DNA of 64,000 nucleotides from DATKQD01 sp050695655 (GTDB taxonomy: Bacteria; Chloroflexota; JAJPGV01). A program made the translations under genes and the position numbers. Below are positions 8,353 through 16,079 of the stretch, one piece after another. The notes beneath the pieces are model-generated. The model saw only the letters and a program-made list of their open reading frames with translations, had not been told where the DNA came from and ran no database searches. The first letter of the stretch is position 1, and every line of letters begins with the position of its first letter. The stretch lies in contig JBOGTU010000077.1 of NCBI GenBank assembly GCA_050695655.1, positions 40,179 through 104,178 on the forward strand, read 5' to 3'.

Positions 8353-8605
8353 GCGCAACGCGCAACGCGCAGGCCTGGGCCTGAATCACCTGCTCCGGAA
8401 CAAGCACAACATCGAAGCACCACAGATGATTCGGCGCCGCGATTCCGTGACAAATGGGCAACGGCGCAGCCGGAATTCTCGCGGCAAATCGCGAAACGTC
8501 TTCCACGCAGACCACCTGCAGAAGCTCCATCAGCGCCCCGTCCCGGATTGTCGTCAACGCGAGGGGCAACTGCTCGATTTCAGCCAAGGTCTCCGCCTGT
8601 TCCAA
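8255..8605 (-). CDS. Possible small hypothetical protein downstream of the VOC gene
   Basis: A TTG-initiated frame of 116 codons starts 21 nt after the VOC gene on the same strand. Its first 85 residues have codon use with the third-position GC bias of real genes here (for example the EQLPLALTTIRDGALMELLQ stretch). The last third is antisense to the end of the MshC-like gene and looks like a shadow. I recognise no domain. It may be a genuine small gene, a decayed remnant, or chance. The region also carries a short GCGCAAC tandem repeat at 8354-8371. Confidence 0.25.
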   Translation of the reverse strand: MEQAETLAEIEQLPLALTTIRDGALMELLQVVCVEDVSRFAARIPAAPLPICHGIAAPNHLWCFDVVLVPEQVIQAQACALRVAPSSGRECPRKWKGGRRLGRCLAERNPHIGAAR

Positions 8606-8626
8606 GGCTACGAGTCGCCGGGCGCT

Positions 8627-9127
8627 TCAGACCCCGGCCAGCAAGCGCTCCTGCTCGGCGAGGATGGCATCCACTGGCTGGTCCACGTTGATGCTTTTGC
8701 CGTAGGGCTGCTTCCACTGCTTGCCTGTGGCCCAGTAGAGCTCAATGATGTTGTCCTCGGGGTCGGAGAAATAGCAGCCGATGGCGATGCCGTGCGTGGT
8801 GATGTTGCGAATTGGCACCTGCTCCGCCTTCAGCCGGCTGACGTACGCCCGCAGCACCTGCAGGTTCTCCACATGAAAGGAGATCTGGCCCACCAGGCGC
8901 GTGTCACGCGGCGCCGTACGGCCGCTGCCGAGCAGCAGCTCATGGTGCTCCGAGTCGGGCTGTGAGCTCAGAAAAACCATGCCGGGCGCTTCGTCGGTGA
9001 CGCTCATGCCAACGACTCTCGTATAGAAGTCGCGCATTTTGGGCAAGTCCTCGCAGGCCAGCCCCACATGGCCAAGCCCGGAGGGGTGCAGGTTCGCGGT
9101 GTCGGTCGATCCGTTCGGCGCTTTCAT
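8627..9127 (-). CDS. VOC-superfamily (glyoxalase/extradiol dioxygenase-like) protein
   Basis: A 166-residue protein with two beta-alpha-beta-beta-beta modules of the vicinal oxygen chelate fold. LGHVGLACEDLPKMRDFYTRVVGMSV opens the first (metal-ligand histidine), QISFHVENLQVLRAYVSRL opens the second, and GCYFSDPEDNIIELYW closes with the ligand glutamate. Close relatives act on aromatic diols, methylglyoxal-type adducts or antibiotics, so the substrate cannot be deduced. ATG 9127 is chosen because TATGCT (9135-9140) ends 7 nt before it; an ATG at 9139 would sit on that hexamer. The gene is isolated, with ddl behind it on the same strand. Confidence 0.85.
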   Translation of the reverse strand: MKAPNGSTDTANLHPSGLGHVGLACEDLPKMRDFYTRVVGMSVTDEAPGMVFLSSQPDSEHHELLLGSGRTAPRDTRLVGQISFHVENLQVLRAYVSRLKAEQVPIRNITTHGIAIGCYFSDPEDNIIELYWATGKQWKQPYGKSINVDQPVDAILAEQERLLAGV

Positions 9128-9183
9128 AGCTGCCAGCATATACCTTCGCTCGCCGGCAACGTCGAGTCCCTGCGTGGGCGCGG

Positions 9184-10296
9184 TTAGCGCGAGGGCGGTT
9201 CGAAGGTTGTGGACAGGTGAGCGCGCTCCTGGTGACGGGCGAGAGCCAGCTCGATAAGGCGGTCGATGAGTTGGGCATAGGGCAGCCCGGCGGCTTGCCA
9301 CAGCTTGGCGTACATGGAGATGGAGGTGAAGCCGGGGATGGTGTTCACCTCGTTCAGGTACAGCTTGCCGGTGGTGCGAGAGAGCAGAAAGTCCACCCGG
9401 GCCATGCCGGAGCAGTCCAGCGCGGTGAAGGCGCCCACGGCCAGCCGGCGAATCTCGGCCGTGCGATCGGCATCGAGTGGCGCGGGGATGAGGAGCTCGG
9501 ACGCGCCGTCCAGGTACTTGGCGGCATAGTCGTAGAACTCGCGACTGGGGATAATCTCACCCGGCACCGAAGCCTCCGGGTGGCCGTTGCCCAACACCGC
9601 GCACTCGATTTCGCGTGCCTCCGGAACGGCCCACTCCGCCACCAGCTTGGTGTCGTACCGAGCCGCCAGCTGCACCGCGCCGTCGAGTTCGCCCGCGTGG
9701 TGCACTTTGGACACCCCCACGCTGGAGCCGAGGTTGGCCGGTTTCACAAAGCAGGGAAAGCCGCACACCCGCGCCACCTCGGCGCCCCTGGCGGCGCTCC
9801 ACTCCACCGCGCGGAACGTGACCTCCGGCACCACGGGAAAGCCCGCCTCCCGAAACACTCGCTTGGACAGCACCTTGTCCATAGCCAGCGCGGAGCTGAG
9901 CACGCCGCAGCCCACGTAGGCCAGGCCCGCCATCTCCAGAAAACCCTGGAGGGCACCATCCTCGCCGTAGGTGCCGTGCAGCACCGGGAAGACCACGTCG
10001 ACGGGGCCGCCCGCATCCTTCGCGGCCGAGGCGAGAGCCTGGCTCGGCTCCTGCCCCTCGCCCGCGTGGCGGCCGGCCAGCTGCGCCTGCGCATCCGCCG
10101 CGGCCAGCCACCGGCCGGTGCGATCGATGCCGATGGGCAGCACCGTGTAGCGATCGGGCGAGAGCGCCGCCAGCACGTTGGCGGCCGATGCCAGCGACAC
10201 GTCGTGTTCGCCGGAGCGCCCCCCGAAGAGCACGGCCACGCGCAGGCGCCTGGTCACGCCGGCAGGAGGGGTGAGGCGGTGGTTCGCCTCAGCCAA
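9184..10296 (-). CDS. ddl: D-alanine--D-alanine ligase
   Basis: ATP-grasp ligase that forms D-Ala-D-Ala for peptidoglycan precursor synthesis in the cytosol. The 370-residue product has VAVLFGGRSGEHDVSLASA at the N-terminus, FPVLHGTYGEDGALQG, the ATP-binding FPCFVKPANLGSSVGVSKV, the omega-loop FYDYAAKYLDG (tyrosine present, as in D-Ala specific enzymes rather than D-lactate VanA types), and the Mg-binding LYLNEVNTIPGFTSISMY. The start is a TTG overlapping the pcrA stop by 8 nt (TTGGCTGA), so the two genes are probably co-transcribed and translationally coupled. Its presence supports a peptidoglycan-containing cell envelope. Confidence 0.95.
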   Translation of the reverse strand: MAEANHRLTPPAGVTRRLRVAVLFGGRSGEHDVSLASAANVLAALSPDRYTVLPIGIDRTGRWLAAADAQAQLAGRHAGEGQEPSQALASAAKDAGGPVDVVFPVLHGTYGEDGALQGFLEMAGLAYVGCGVLSSALAMDKVLSKRVFREAGFPVVPEVTFRAVEWSAARGAEVARVCGFPCFVKPANLGSSVGVSKVHHAGELDGAVQLAARYDTKLVAEWAVPEAREIECAVLGNGHPEASVPGEIIPSREFYDYAAKYLDGASELLIPAPLDADRTAEIRRLAVGAFTALDCSGMARVDFLLSRTTGKLYLNEVNTIPGFTSISMYAKLWQAAGLPYAQLIDRLIELALARHQERAHLSTTFEPPSR

Positions 10297-12616
10297 GCCG
10301 TTCGAGGTGGGCGAAGGCGGCGGCCAGCTTTTTCACGCCATGGCCCTCGAAGGCCACCGTCACATTCTCGTCGCCATTCTCCAGGTCACTGCGCACCACC
10401 ACGCCCTGCCCGAACTTGGCGTGGCTGACTTTGAGGCCGGCATGAAAGTTTTTCGTACCGGTCGCAGCAGCCGCGGGTGCCGCGCTGCCCGCCTGCACCT
10501 CCCAGTGGTGGCGCGCACCGGTTTGGTTGTGCCCGCCGGGGCGCAGCAGCTCGCCCTGCGCCCAATGTGAGCTGCCGGACCAGCGCGCGGCCGCGCCGTA
10601 CTCCCGCGTGCGCTGGTCCGGCGGGGCAGTGCCGCGCTCCGCACCGAAAAGCTGGAGCAACCCCGGCGGAATGGTGGCCAGAAAGCGGGAAGGGTGCGTG
10701 TCGATCATGCGCCAGCGCGTGCGGTCCGCACCTACCTCTAGGGGCATGCCCCACTGCGCGCGGGTTTCGGCATGCACCAGGTAAAGCTGGAGCTTGGCGC
10801 GCGTCATGGCGACATAGCACAGCCGCCGCTCCTCCTCCATTTGCGCGGGATCGTCCTCCGCGCGCCGGTGGGGGAAGAGGCCCTCGGTCATGCCCACGAT
10901 GAACACAATGGGGAACTCCAGCCCTTTAGCCGCGTGCATGGTGATGAGGGTCACCTGGTCGCCATCGTCCACGAGGCCGTCCTGATCGGAGCTGAGCGTC
11001 ACCTCGTCCAGGAAGCGGGCAAGCTGATCGCGCGGCGGCTGCGACGGATCGACAGCGGTTTGCGCCGCGTGCCGCTCCAGCTCGGCCACGTTCTCGCAGC
11101 GATCCTGGCCCTGCAGTGAGTCGTCTCCGTTCAGCTGGGCGCGGTAGCCGGTCTCGTCCAAGACAGCTTCCAGTAGGGCCGTGAGGGGCAGCAGCTGGCT
11201 TGCCTCCCTGAGTCCCTGCACCGTCCTTCGAAAGGCGCCGAAGCTGGCGGCAGCGCGCGGGGTAAGCCCGCGCACCTCCTCGATCTGCTCCAGCGCCTGC
11301 CACAGCGTGGCGCTGCGAATGGTGGCGAAGGCCTGCAGGAGCTCCATCGACTTGTCGCCCAGGCCGCGCGCGGGCACGTTCACCACTCTGCGCAGGCTGG
11401 CATCGTCGGCGGGGTTGGCGATGAGGCGCAGGTAGGCGAGCACGTCCTTCACTTCGGCCCGATCGTAAAATTTGAGGCCGGCCACCACCTGGTACCTCAG
11501 CGCGGCCTCGCTCATGGCGCGCTCCACCAGGCGCGACTGCGCGTTGGTGCGATACAGCACGGCGCAATCCCGAGCTTGGGCCTGGCCCCGGCCAACCAGC
11601 CGCCGAATCTCACGGGCCACGAAATTGGCCTCTTCGATGTCCGTGGGCATGCGGTGCACCGCCGCCCGGGTGCCCTTGCCGTTGGCGGTCCACAGCTGCT
11701 TGTCCGTGCGGGCGTAGTTCTGGCTCACCACCGAGTGCGCCACGTCGAGAATGGTCTGCGTGGAGCGATAGTTCTGCTCCAGCTTGATGACTTTGGTTTC
11801 TGGATAGTCCTTGGTGAAGTCCAGGATGTTACGGATGTCCGCGCCGCGCCAGGAGTAGATGCTCTGGTCGTCGTCACCCACCACGCAGATGTTGTGGTGC
11901 TCGCGCGCAAGCAACTTGGTGAACAGATATTGCACGTGGTTCGTGTCCTGGTACTCATCCACCAGCACGTAGTGCCAGCGTTCCTGGTAGTGCCGCAGCG
12001 TGTCCGGCGACTCGCGAAAGAGGCGGACGGGAAAGGTGAGCAGATCGTCAAAGTCGAGCGAGTTGTTGAGGCGAAGTCGCTGCTGATAGGTCTGGTAGAC
12101 CTGCGCCGCGATCTTCTCCAGGTAGCTTGAGGCGCGATCTGCCAGCTCGCCCGGCTCGACAAGTTCATTCTTGGCGTGGGAGATGCGCGCCAGGATGGCC
12201 GCCGGCGCGATGCGCTGCTCGTCGATGTCCTGCTCGCGGCAGATGACGCGCACCAGCGTGTGCTGCTGGCTATCGTCGGCGATGGTGAAGGCGCGGTCCC
12301 AGCCCAGCTTGTCCACGTCGCGCCGGAGCAGCCGCGCGGCCATGGAGTGGAAAGTGCCGATGCTCATGGAGTACGGCACCTCGCCCACCAACTGCTCCAC
12401 GCGCTCTTTCATTTCGTGAGCTGCCTTATTGGTGAACGTCACCGCCAGAATGCTGCCGGGGTTGACGCCGCAATCGCGGATGAGGTGGGCGATGCGATAG
12501 GTGAGCACGCGCGTCTTGCCGGAGCCCGCGCCAGCCAGGATGAGCACGGGGCCGGCGACGGTTTCCACTGCCTGCCGCTGCTCAGGGTTTAGATCATCAA
12601 GCAGTGATCGATCCAC
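10289..12616 (-). CDS. pcrA: ATP-dependent DNA helicase, UvrD/PcrA family
   Basis: 3'-5' superfamily 1A helicase of 775 residues, acting in nucleotide excision repair, removal of stalled RNA polymerase and recombination control. All motifs are present in order: LAGAGSGKTRVL (Walker A), TFTNKAAHEMKER (Ia), LVDEYQDTN (II), GDDDQSIYSWRGA (III), LEQNYRST (IV), TLITMHAAKGLEFP (V) and RLCYVAMTRAK (VI). The C-terminal VSHAKFGQGVV block, a Tudor-like RNA-polymerase interaction region in PcrA, is also present. I chose GTG 12616: a TATACT hexamer (12626-12631, minus strand) ends 9 nt before it, and residues upstream of this valine are low-complexity shadow. First gene of a pcrA-ddl pair. Confidence 0.95.
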   Translation of the reverse strand: MDRSLLDDLNPEQRQAVETVAGPVLILAGAGSGKTRVLTYRIAHLIRDCGVNPGSILAVTFTNKAAHEMKERVEQLVGEVPYSMSIGTFHSMAARLLRRDVDKLGWDRAFTIADDSQQHTLVRVICREQDIDEQRIAPAAILARISHAKNELVEPGELADRASSYLEKIAAQVYQTYQQRLRLNNSLDFDDLLTFPVRLFRESPDTLRHYQERWHYVLVDEYQDTNHVQYLFTKLLAREHHNICVVGDDDQSIYSWRGADIRNILDFTKDYPETKVIKLEQNYRSTQTILDVAHSVVSQNYARTDKQLWTANGKGTRAAVHRMPTDIEEANFVAREIRRLVGRGQAQARDCAVLYRTNAQSRLVERAMSEAALRYQVVAGLKFYDRAEVKDVLAYLRLIANPADDASLRRVVNVPARGLGDKSMELLQAFATIRSATLWQALEQIEEVRGLTPRAAASFGAFRRTVQGLREASQLLPLTALLEAVLDETGYRAQLNGDDSLQGQDRCENVAELERHAAQTAVDPSQPPRDQLARFLDEVTLSSDQDGLVDDGDQVTLITMHAAKGLEFPIVFIVGMTEGLFPHRRAEDDPAQMEEERRLCYVAMTRAKLQLYLVHAETRAQWGMPLEVGADRTRWRMIDTHPSRFLATIPPGLLQLFGAERGTAPPDQRTREYGAAARWSGSSHWAQGELLRPGGHNQTGARHHWEVQAGSAAPAAAATGTKNFHAGLKVSHAKFGQGVVVRSDLENGDENVTVAFEGHGVKKLAAAFAHLERLG

Positions 12617-12856
12617 CTTGGGCGAAGTATACGGCGCGGCCTTAGGCTGGCCCCAGCAAGCGTAGCGGCGCCATCGCGGCGCCATCGCGGCGAGATCTCC
12701 AGTGCCCTCGCGCCTGCCAGTCCACCGATGCGGCCAGGCCAGTGCGCCGTAGGACCAGCGCGCCGTGGCCGGCCTGCCAATACGGTTCCCCCGTTTGGCC
12801 TACCGGCTGCTGGGAGCAGGCAGCCGAGCGCGAGCGAGGGGTACACTAACCGCGCC

Positions 12857-14266
12857 ATGGTTGGTGAAGGGATGCAGGGCGGCCGGCCTTCTATTGAGGC
12901 CGCACCGAAGGTCACGATCGCGAACGACGGCAGCACGGCCTTTCTGACGGTGCCACGCTCCGAGGAACCCTTCTCGGACGAGGCCATCAAGCAGCTCCTG
13001 GAAGCTGCCGGCGTGGCTCACGGCGTGGATTGGCCGCAGCTGTCGCTGCTGCTGGCCAAGAATCTGGGCGGCGAAATGGTGCCCGTGGCACACGCGACGC
13101 CGCCCACGCCAGGGATTGACGCGCGCATTGAGTACCTGTTCGATACCAGCTCCGGTCAGCTGAAGGAACGCGCCGGCCGCGTGGACTGGCGCGAGCTGAA
13201 CCTGGTGACATCGGTGCAGGAGGGCAGCGCCGTAGCGCGCAAGCACCCAGCCCAGCCGGGAACGCCGGGCACCAATGTGCGTGGCCAGCCACTGAACGCC
13301 AAGCCGCCAAGGGACGTTCGAGTGGCACTGGGTCCCGGCACGGTCTTGGCCCCGGACGATCCCAACACCGTGCTGGCGGCTGTGTCCGGCGCGATTCGAG
13401 TGGACTCCACGGGCCGAGTGACGGTGGATAACACCTACGTGGTCAAAGGCGACGTCGACCTTGCAAGTGGCAACGTTGACTTTGTGGGCAGCGTGGTCAT
13501 CCAGGGCGACATCAAGCGCGGCTTCGTGGTGAAAGCAACGGGCGACATCGAGGTGAAGGGCGCTGTTGAAGAGGCCACCATCATTGCCCAGGGCAGCGTC
13601 GTCGTGCAGGGTGGCATCCTGGGCGGGTCCACCACGCCCGTGCAGGCCGCGCAGGACATTCTGGCGCGCTTCGCGAACAACGCCGTGTTGCGCGCCGGGC
13701 ACGATGTGGTGCTGGGGCAGGAGGCGCTCAACTGCGACATCGAAGCGGAGGGGCGGGTGGTCGTCGGCGGCAATCCCCCGAGCAAAGGCGCGGTGATGGG
13801 TGGCAGCATCCGCGCCGCGCAGGAAATCGCCGTGTACAACGTGGGGTCCTCAGGCGGGCAAACCACCAAGCTGCGAGTGGGCTACGACTGGCTGCTGCCG
13901 CGCAAGCTGCATTCGCTGGAGCACGAGATTCAGGACCGCAAGACTCAGCTGGAAAAGCTTCAAACGGGCATGAGCATGCTGATGGAGCGAGGCCAGGCCG
14001 ACCTCACGCCCGAGCAGCGGCTGATGCTGGAGAAGCTGCGCCTCACCAGTGAGGCTGAGCGGCTCACCCTGCACGCGCTGGAGAACCGGCGCACCACGTG
14101 GATGAAGGTCGCCTCTGCAGCCTCGGGCGTTTCGGTCTACGGCACTGTCCACTCCGGTACGGATATCACGGTGGATGGCAAGAACCGCACCCTAGTGGAT
14201 GATCGCGTCAAAGAGCGCTTCGTCGCCGAAGGCGGAGTGGTGATCGGCGTGCCGGTAAGGCTGTAG
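12857..14266 (+). CDS. FapA/DUF342 family protein
   Basis: A 469-residue protein of the DUF342 (FapA) family. An N-terminal FapA-type domain (about 25-200) includes the KHPAQPGTPGTNVRGQPL block. A right-handed beta-helix of short repeats follows (VVKGDVDLASGNVDFVGSVVIQGDI and successive GDIEVKGAV, GSVVVQGGI units), then a coiled coil (about 350-420, LEHEIQDRKTQLEKLQ) and a final beta segment. FapA proteins are linked to polar flagellum function in Vibrio and to polar localisation, but most bacterial members are uncharacterised. ATG 12857 lies 9 nt after TACACT (12842-12847), so a leaderless mRNA is likely; ATG 12872 is a less likely alternative. It is not beside flagellar genes, although an orphan fliG lies 19 kb away. 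Confidence 0.85.
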   Translation: MVGEGMQGGRPSIEAAPKVTIANDGSTAFLTVPRSEEPFSDEAIKQLLEAAGVAHGVDWPQLSLLLAKNLGGEMVPVAHATPPTPGIDARIEYLFDTSSGQLKERAGRVDWRELNLVTSVQEGSAVARKHPAQPGTPGTNVRGQPLNAKPPRDVRVALGPGTVLAPDDPNTVLAAVSGAIRVDSTGRVTVDNTYVVKGDVDLASGNVDFVGSVVIQGDIKRGFVVKATGDIEVKGAVEEATIIAQGSVVVQGGILGGSTTPVQAAQDILARFANNAVLRAGHDVVLGQEALNCDIEAEGRVVVGGNPPSKGAVMGGSIRAAQEIAVYNVGSSGGQTTKLRVGYDWLLPRKLHSLEHEIQDRKTQLEKLQTGMSMLMERGQADLTPEQRLMLEKLRLTSEAERLTLHALENRRTTWMKVASAASGVSVYGTVHSGTDITVDGKNRTLVDDRVKERFVAEGGVVIGVPVRL

Positions 14267-14349
14267 GCCGCCCCAGGCAAACCATTGTCTCGCCTTCACA
14301 GGGATGACGCCGCCGGATTTCGTTGCCTGGTGAGGGCTGGCCAGCCTTC

Positions 14350-15966
14350 TCAGCTTGGCCCCTCGCGCGGGTTCTCCGTTGTTCGCGGGGTCAGGGGGCG
14401 GCTGGCTGGGTGCTCGGGCAGCGCGATGACGCGCGGGTCCTGGCCGCGGAAGTGGTTGGTCCAGGAGCAGGTGCCGCGGGTGCCGGGCACCGGCGGCACG
14501 AGCAGCGCCTCCAGCTCGGCCGTGCTGCTGAGGGCTTTGCTGAGGCGGTAGCGCTGGTTGTGGATGCACTCGCGGTCGCCGAACTCGCAGCGGTTGTTGC
14601 TGGTGCCGCCGCAGGGGCCGTTGGCCAGCCCCTTGGGGCACGTTTCCGGGCATACGTACTGGGTGTAGGGCAGGCGGCAGAAGCCGCAGCTGCGGCAGCC
14701 GACCAGGGGCTCTTTGGTGGTTTGCTCCAAGCGCAGCAGGGCGCGGTCCAGCACGGGGATGTGCCCCACCGAGAGCAGGCGCATCACGCCGGCCGCGGGC
14801 GCACGGTCCTGAAAGATGGCGCGATCGATCGCGTCCAGGAAGTGGAATTTGGCCTGGCCGCCGAAGCCGGCCTTCGCGGTGGAATCCACCTGCGCCCGCG
14901 GTCCGCTGAGCACCGCGCCCGCCTCGGCCAGATAGAAGCCGCCGGCTGGCGCGGTGGCGGCTACGCGGCCATCGTGTAAGCGCAGCGCCGCGTCCCACGC
15001 CTCCTGCCAGCTCGGCAGGTCGGGCAGGCTGGCCCGCAGCTCGGCCGCGGTGTCCAGCAGCTCCCGCGCGCCGGCCACCGTGTGCACGCCCGTGAGCTGC
15101 ACGCCGGAGTAGCCAGCCAGCTCCAGGCCTACCATCTGAAGCGCTAAGCGGCGCCGGCGTGCCGCGCGCCCACCATCGGGCGCCTCTGCCTCCTCACCGC
15201 TCAGCCGCAGCAGATCGTCCGTCAGGCTCACGCCGGGTGCGCCGCCGGCGCGAATCCAGCGGGCGGTCCGTGGCGAGGGAGAGAGGATGGCCGCCAGCAG
15301 CGGCACGCCCGGCAGGCGCAGACGCGCCACCTCCAACAGTTCGCGATGCTTGGCGAAGTCCAGCCCGATCTGGGCGATGATGAAGTCCGCTCCGGCGCGA
15401 ACTTTTTTGGCCATCTTGAAGTACTGGTTGAAGAGCTCTTCCTCGCGGTACTTGAAGCTGCTCACCACGGCGCCCACGTGCAGCCCCGCCTGGTCGCGCT
15501 TGGCCTGCGCCACCACGTTCACGGCGTCCAGGTACTCCACCTGGCGGTCACCTCGGTCGCGCTCCACGCGATCGCCAGTGATGGCCAGCAGGTTCTCCAG
15601 CCCCGCGGTCGCCAGGGCCTCCAGCGAGCGCTCCAGATCATCCGGCGTGCGATCCTTGCCCGCCCAGTGCACCAGAGGCTGCACGCCGCAGCGCTGCGCC
15701 ACCCAGGCGGCCGTGGCAACAGGATCGTGATCGCTATCGGACTTCACGCGATCGGTCACCGCCACGGCGGCGATCCGCTCGTCGCCGCCCATCGCGGTGG
15801 CGAACTCATGGAAAGGCTTCAGGGCCTCCGCCAGCGGCCGGTCGGCGCGCGGTGTCACCAGCTCCACGTTCACCGCGAACTGCCCGGCGGCGAGGCGCTG
15901 CCGGAAACGGTTCACCCAGCCACCGGCACTCGGGCTGGCTGGCTGCGTGCCCGACAGTTCAAGCAC
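14350..15966 (-). CDS. metF: Methylenetetrahydrofolate reductase fused to a MetV-type cysteine-rich domain
   Basis: Two-domain protein of 538 residues. The N-terminal TIM barrel (about 25-310) is MetF-like: FAVNVELVTPRADR, VAVTDRVKSDSDHDP, LENLLAITGDRVERDRGD and ADFIIAQIGLDF are typical of the FAD-dependent reduction of 5,10-methylene- to 5-methyl-THF. The C-terminal region (about 400-490) is the MTHFR_C/MetV domain, with a cysteine cluster beginning GCRSCGFCRLPYTQYVC, followed by ETCPKG, GPCGG and RECIHNQRY. In acetogens this is a separate zinc-containing subunit. The fusion implies a non-NADPH electron donor, which is inference. GTG 15966 is the start; a possible promoter (TTGGGC, 17 bp, TTAATG) lies in the AT-rich gap shared with the divergent ino1 gene. 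Confidence 0.88.
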   Translation of the reverse strand: MLELSGTQPASPSAGGWVNRFRQRLAAGQFAVNVELVTPRADRPLAEALKPFHEFATAMGGDERIAAVAVTDRVKSDSDHDPVATAAWVAQRCGVQPLVHWAGKDRTPDDLERSLEALATAGLENLLAITGDRVERDRGDRQVEYLDAVNVVAQAKRDQAGLHVGAVVSSFKYREEELFNQYFKMAKKVRAGADFIIAQIGLDFAKHRELLEVARLRLPGVPLLAAILSPSPRTARWIRAGGAPGVSLTDDLLRLSGEEAEAPDGGRAARRRRLALQMVGLELAGYSGVQLTGVHTVAGARELLDTAAELRASLPDLPSWQEAWDAALRLHDGRVAATAPAGGFYLAEAGAVLSGPRAQVDSTAKAGFGGQAKFHFLDAIDRAIFQDRAPAAGVMRLLSVGHIPVLDRALLRLEQTTKEPLVGCRSCGFCRLPYTQYVCPETCPKGLANGPCGGTSNNRCEFGDRECIHNQRYRLSKALSSTAELEALLVPPVPGTRGTCSWTNHFRGQDPRVIALPEHPASRPLTPRTTENPREGPS

Positions 15967-16052
15967 GGCTTCTACTCTGACGGAGCCACGCCATTAACGC
16001 AAATTACAGTTATCGCCCAAATCCAGTAGATAGAGCTGATGCCGCAGTCGCT

Positions 16053-16073
16053 AACGATAAATTCGTTTACACT
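16053..16073 (+). promoter_or_regulatory. Palindrome AACGA-N5-TCGTT abutting the -10 of the inositol-phosphate synthase gene
   Basis: Perfect 5-bp arms AACGA (16053-16057) and TCGTT (16063-16067) sit directly before the -10 hexamer TACACT (16068-16073). The hexamer in turn ends 6 nt before the ATG at 16080. The location between -35 and -10 is a classic repressor position. Because the gene product carries its own N-terminal helix-turn-helix, autoregulation is an attractive but untested reading. No convincing -35 hexamer is visible. Confidence 0.45.
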
Positions 16074-16079
16074 AGAAGG

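Noticed and set aside
8353..8375. Short GCGCAAC tandem repeat considered as part of a CRISPR or satellite
   Set aside because: Only two to three units, no spacers, and no recurrence elsewhere.
9217..10428. Plus-strand frame of about 400 codons opposite ddl
   Set aside because: Antisense to D-alanine--D-alanine ligase, which has all ATP-grasp motifs.
14271..14331. CCAGGCAA and TTGCCTGG inverted repeat between convergent genes as a terminator
   Set aside because: The arms are only 8 bp and about 44 nt apart with no T-run; too weak to call.
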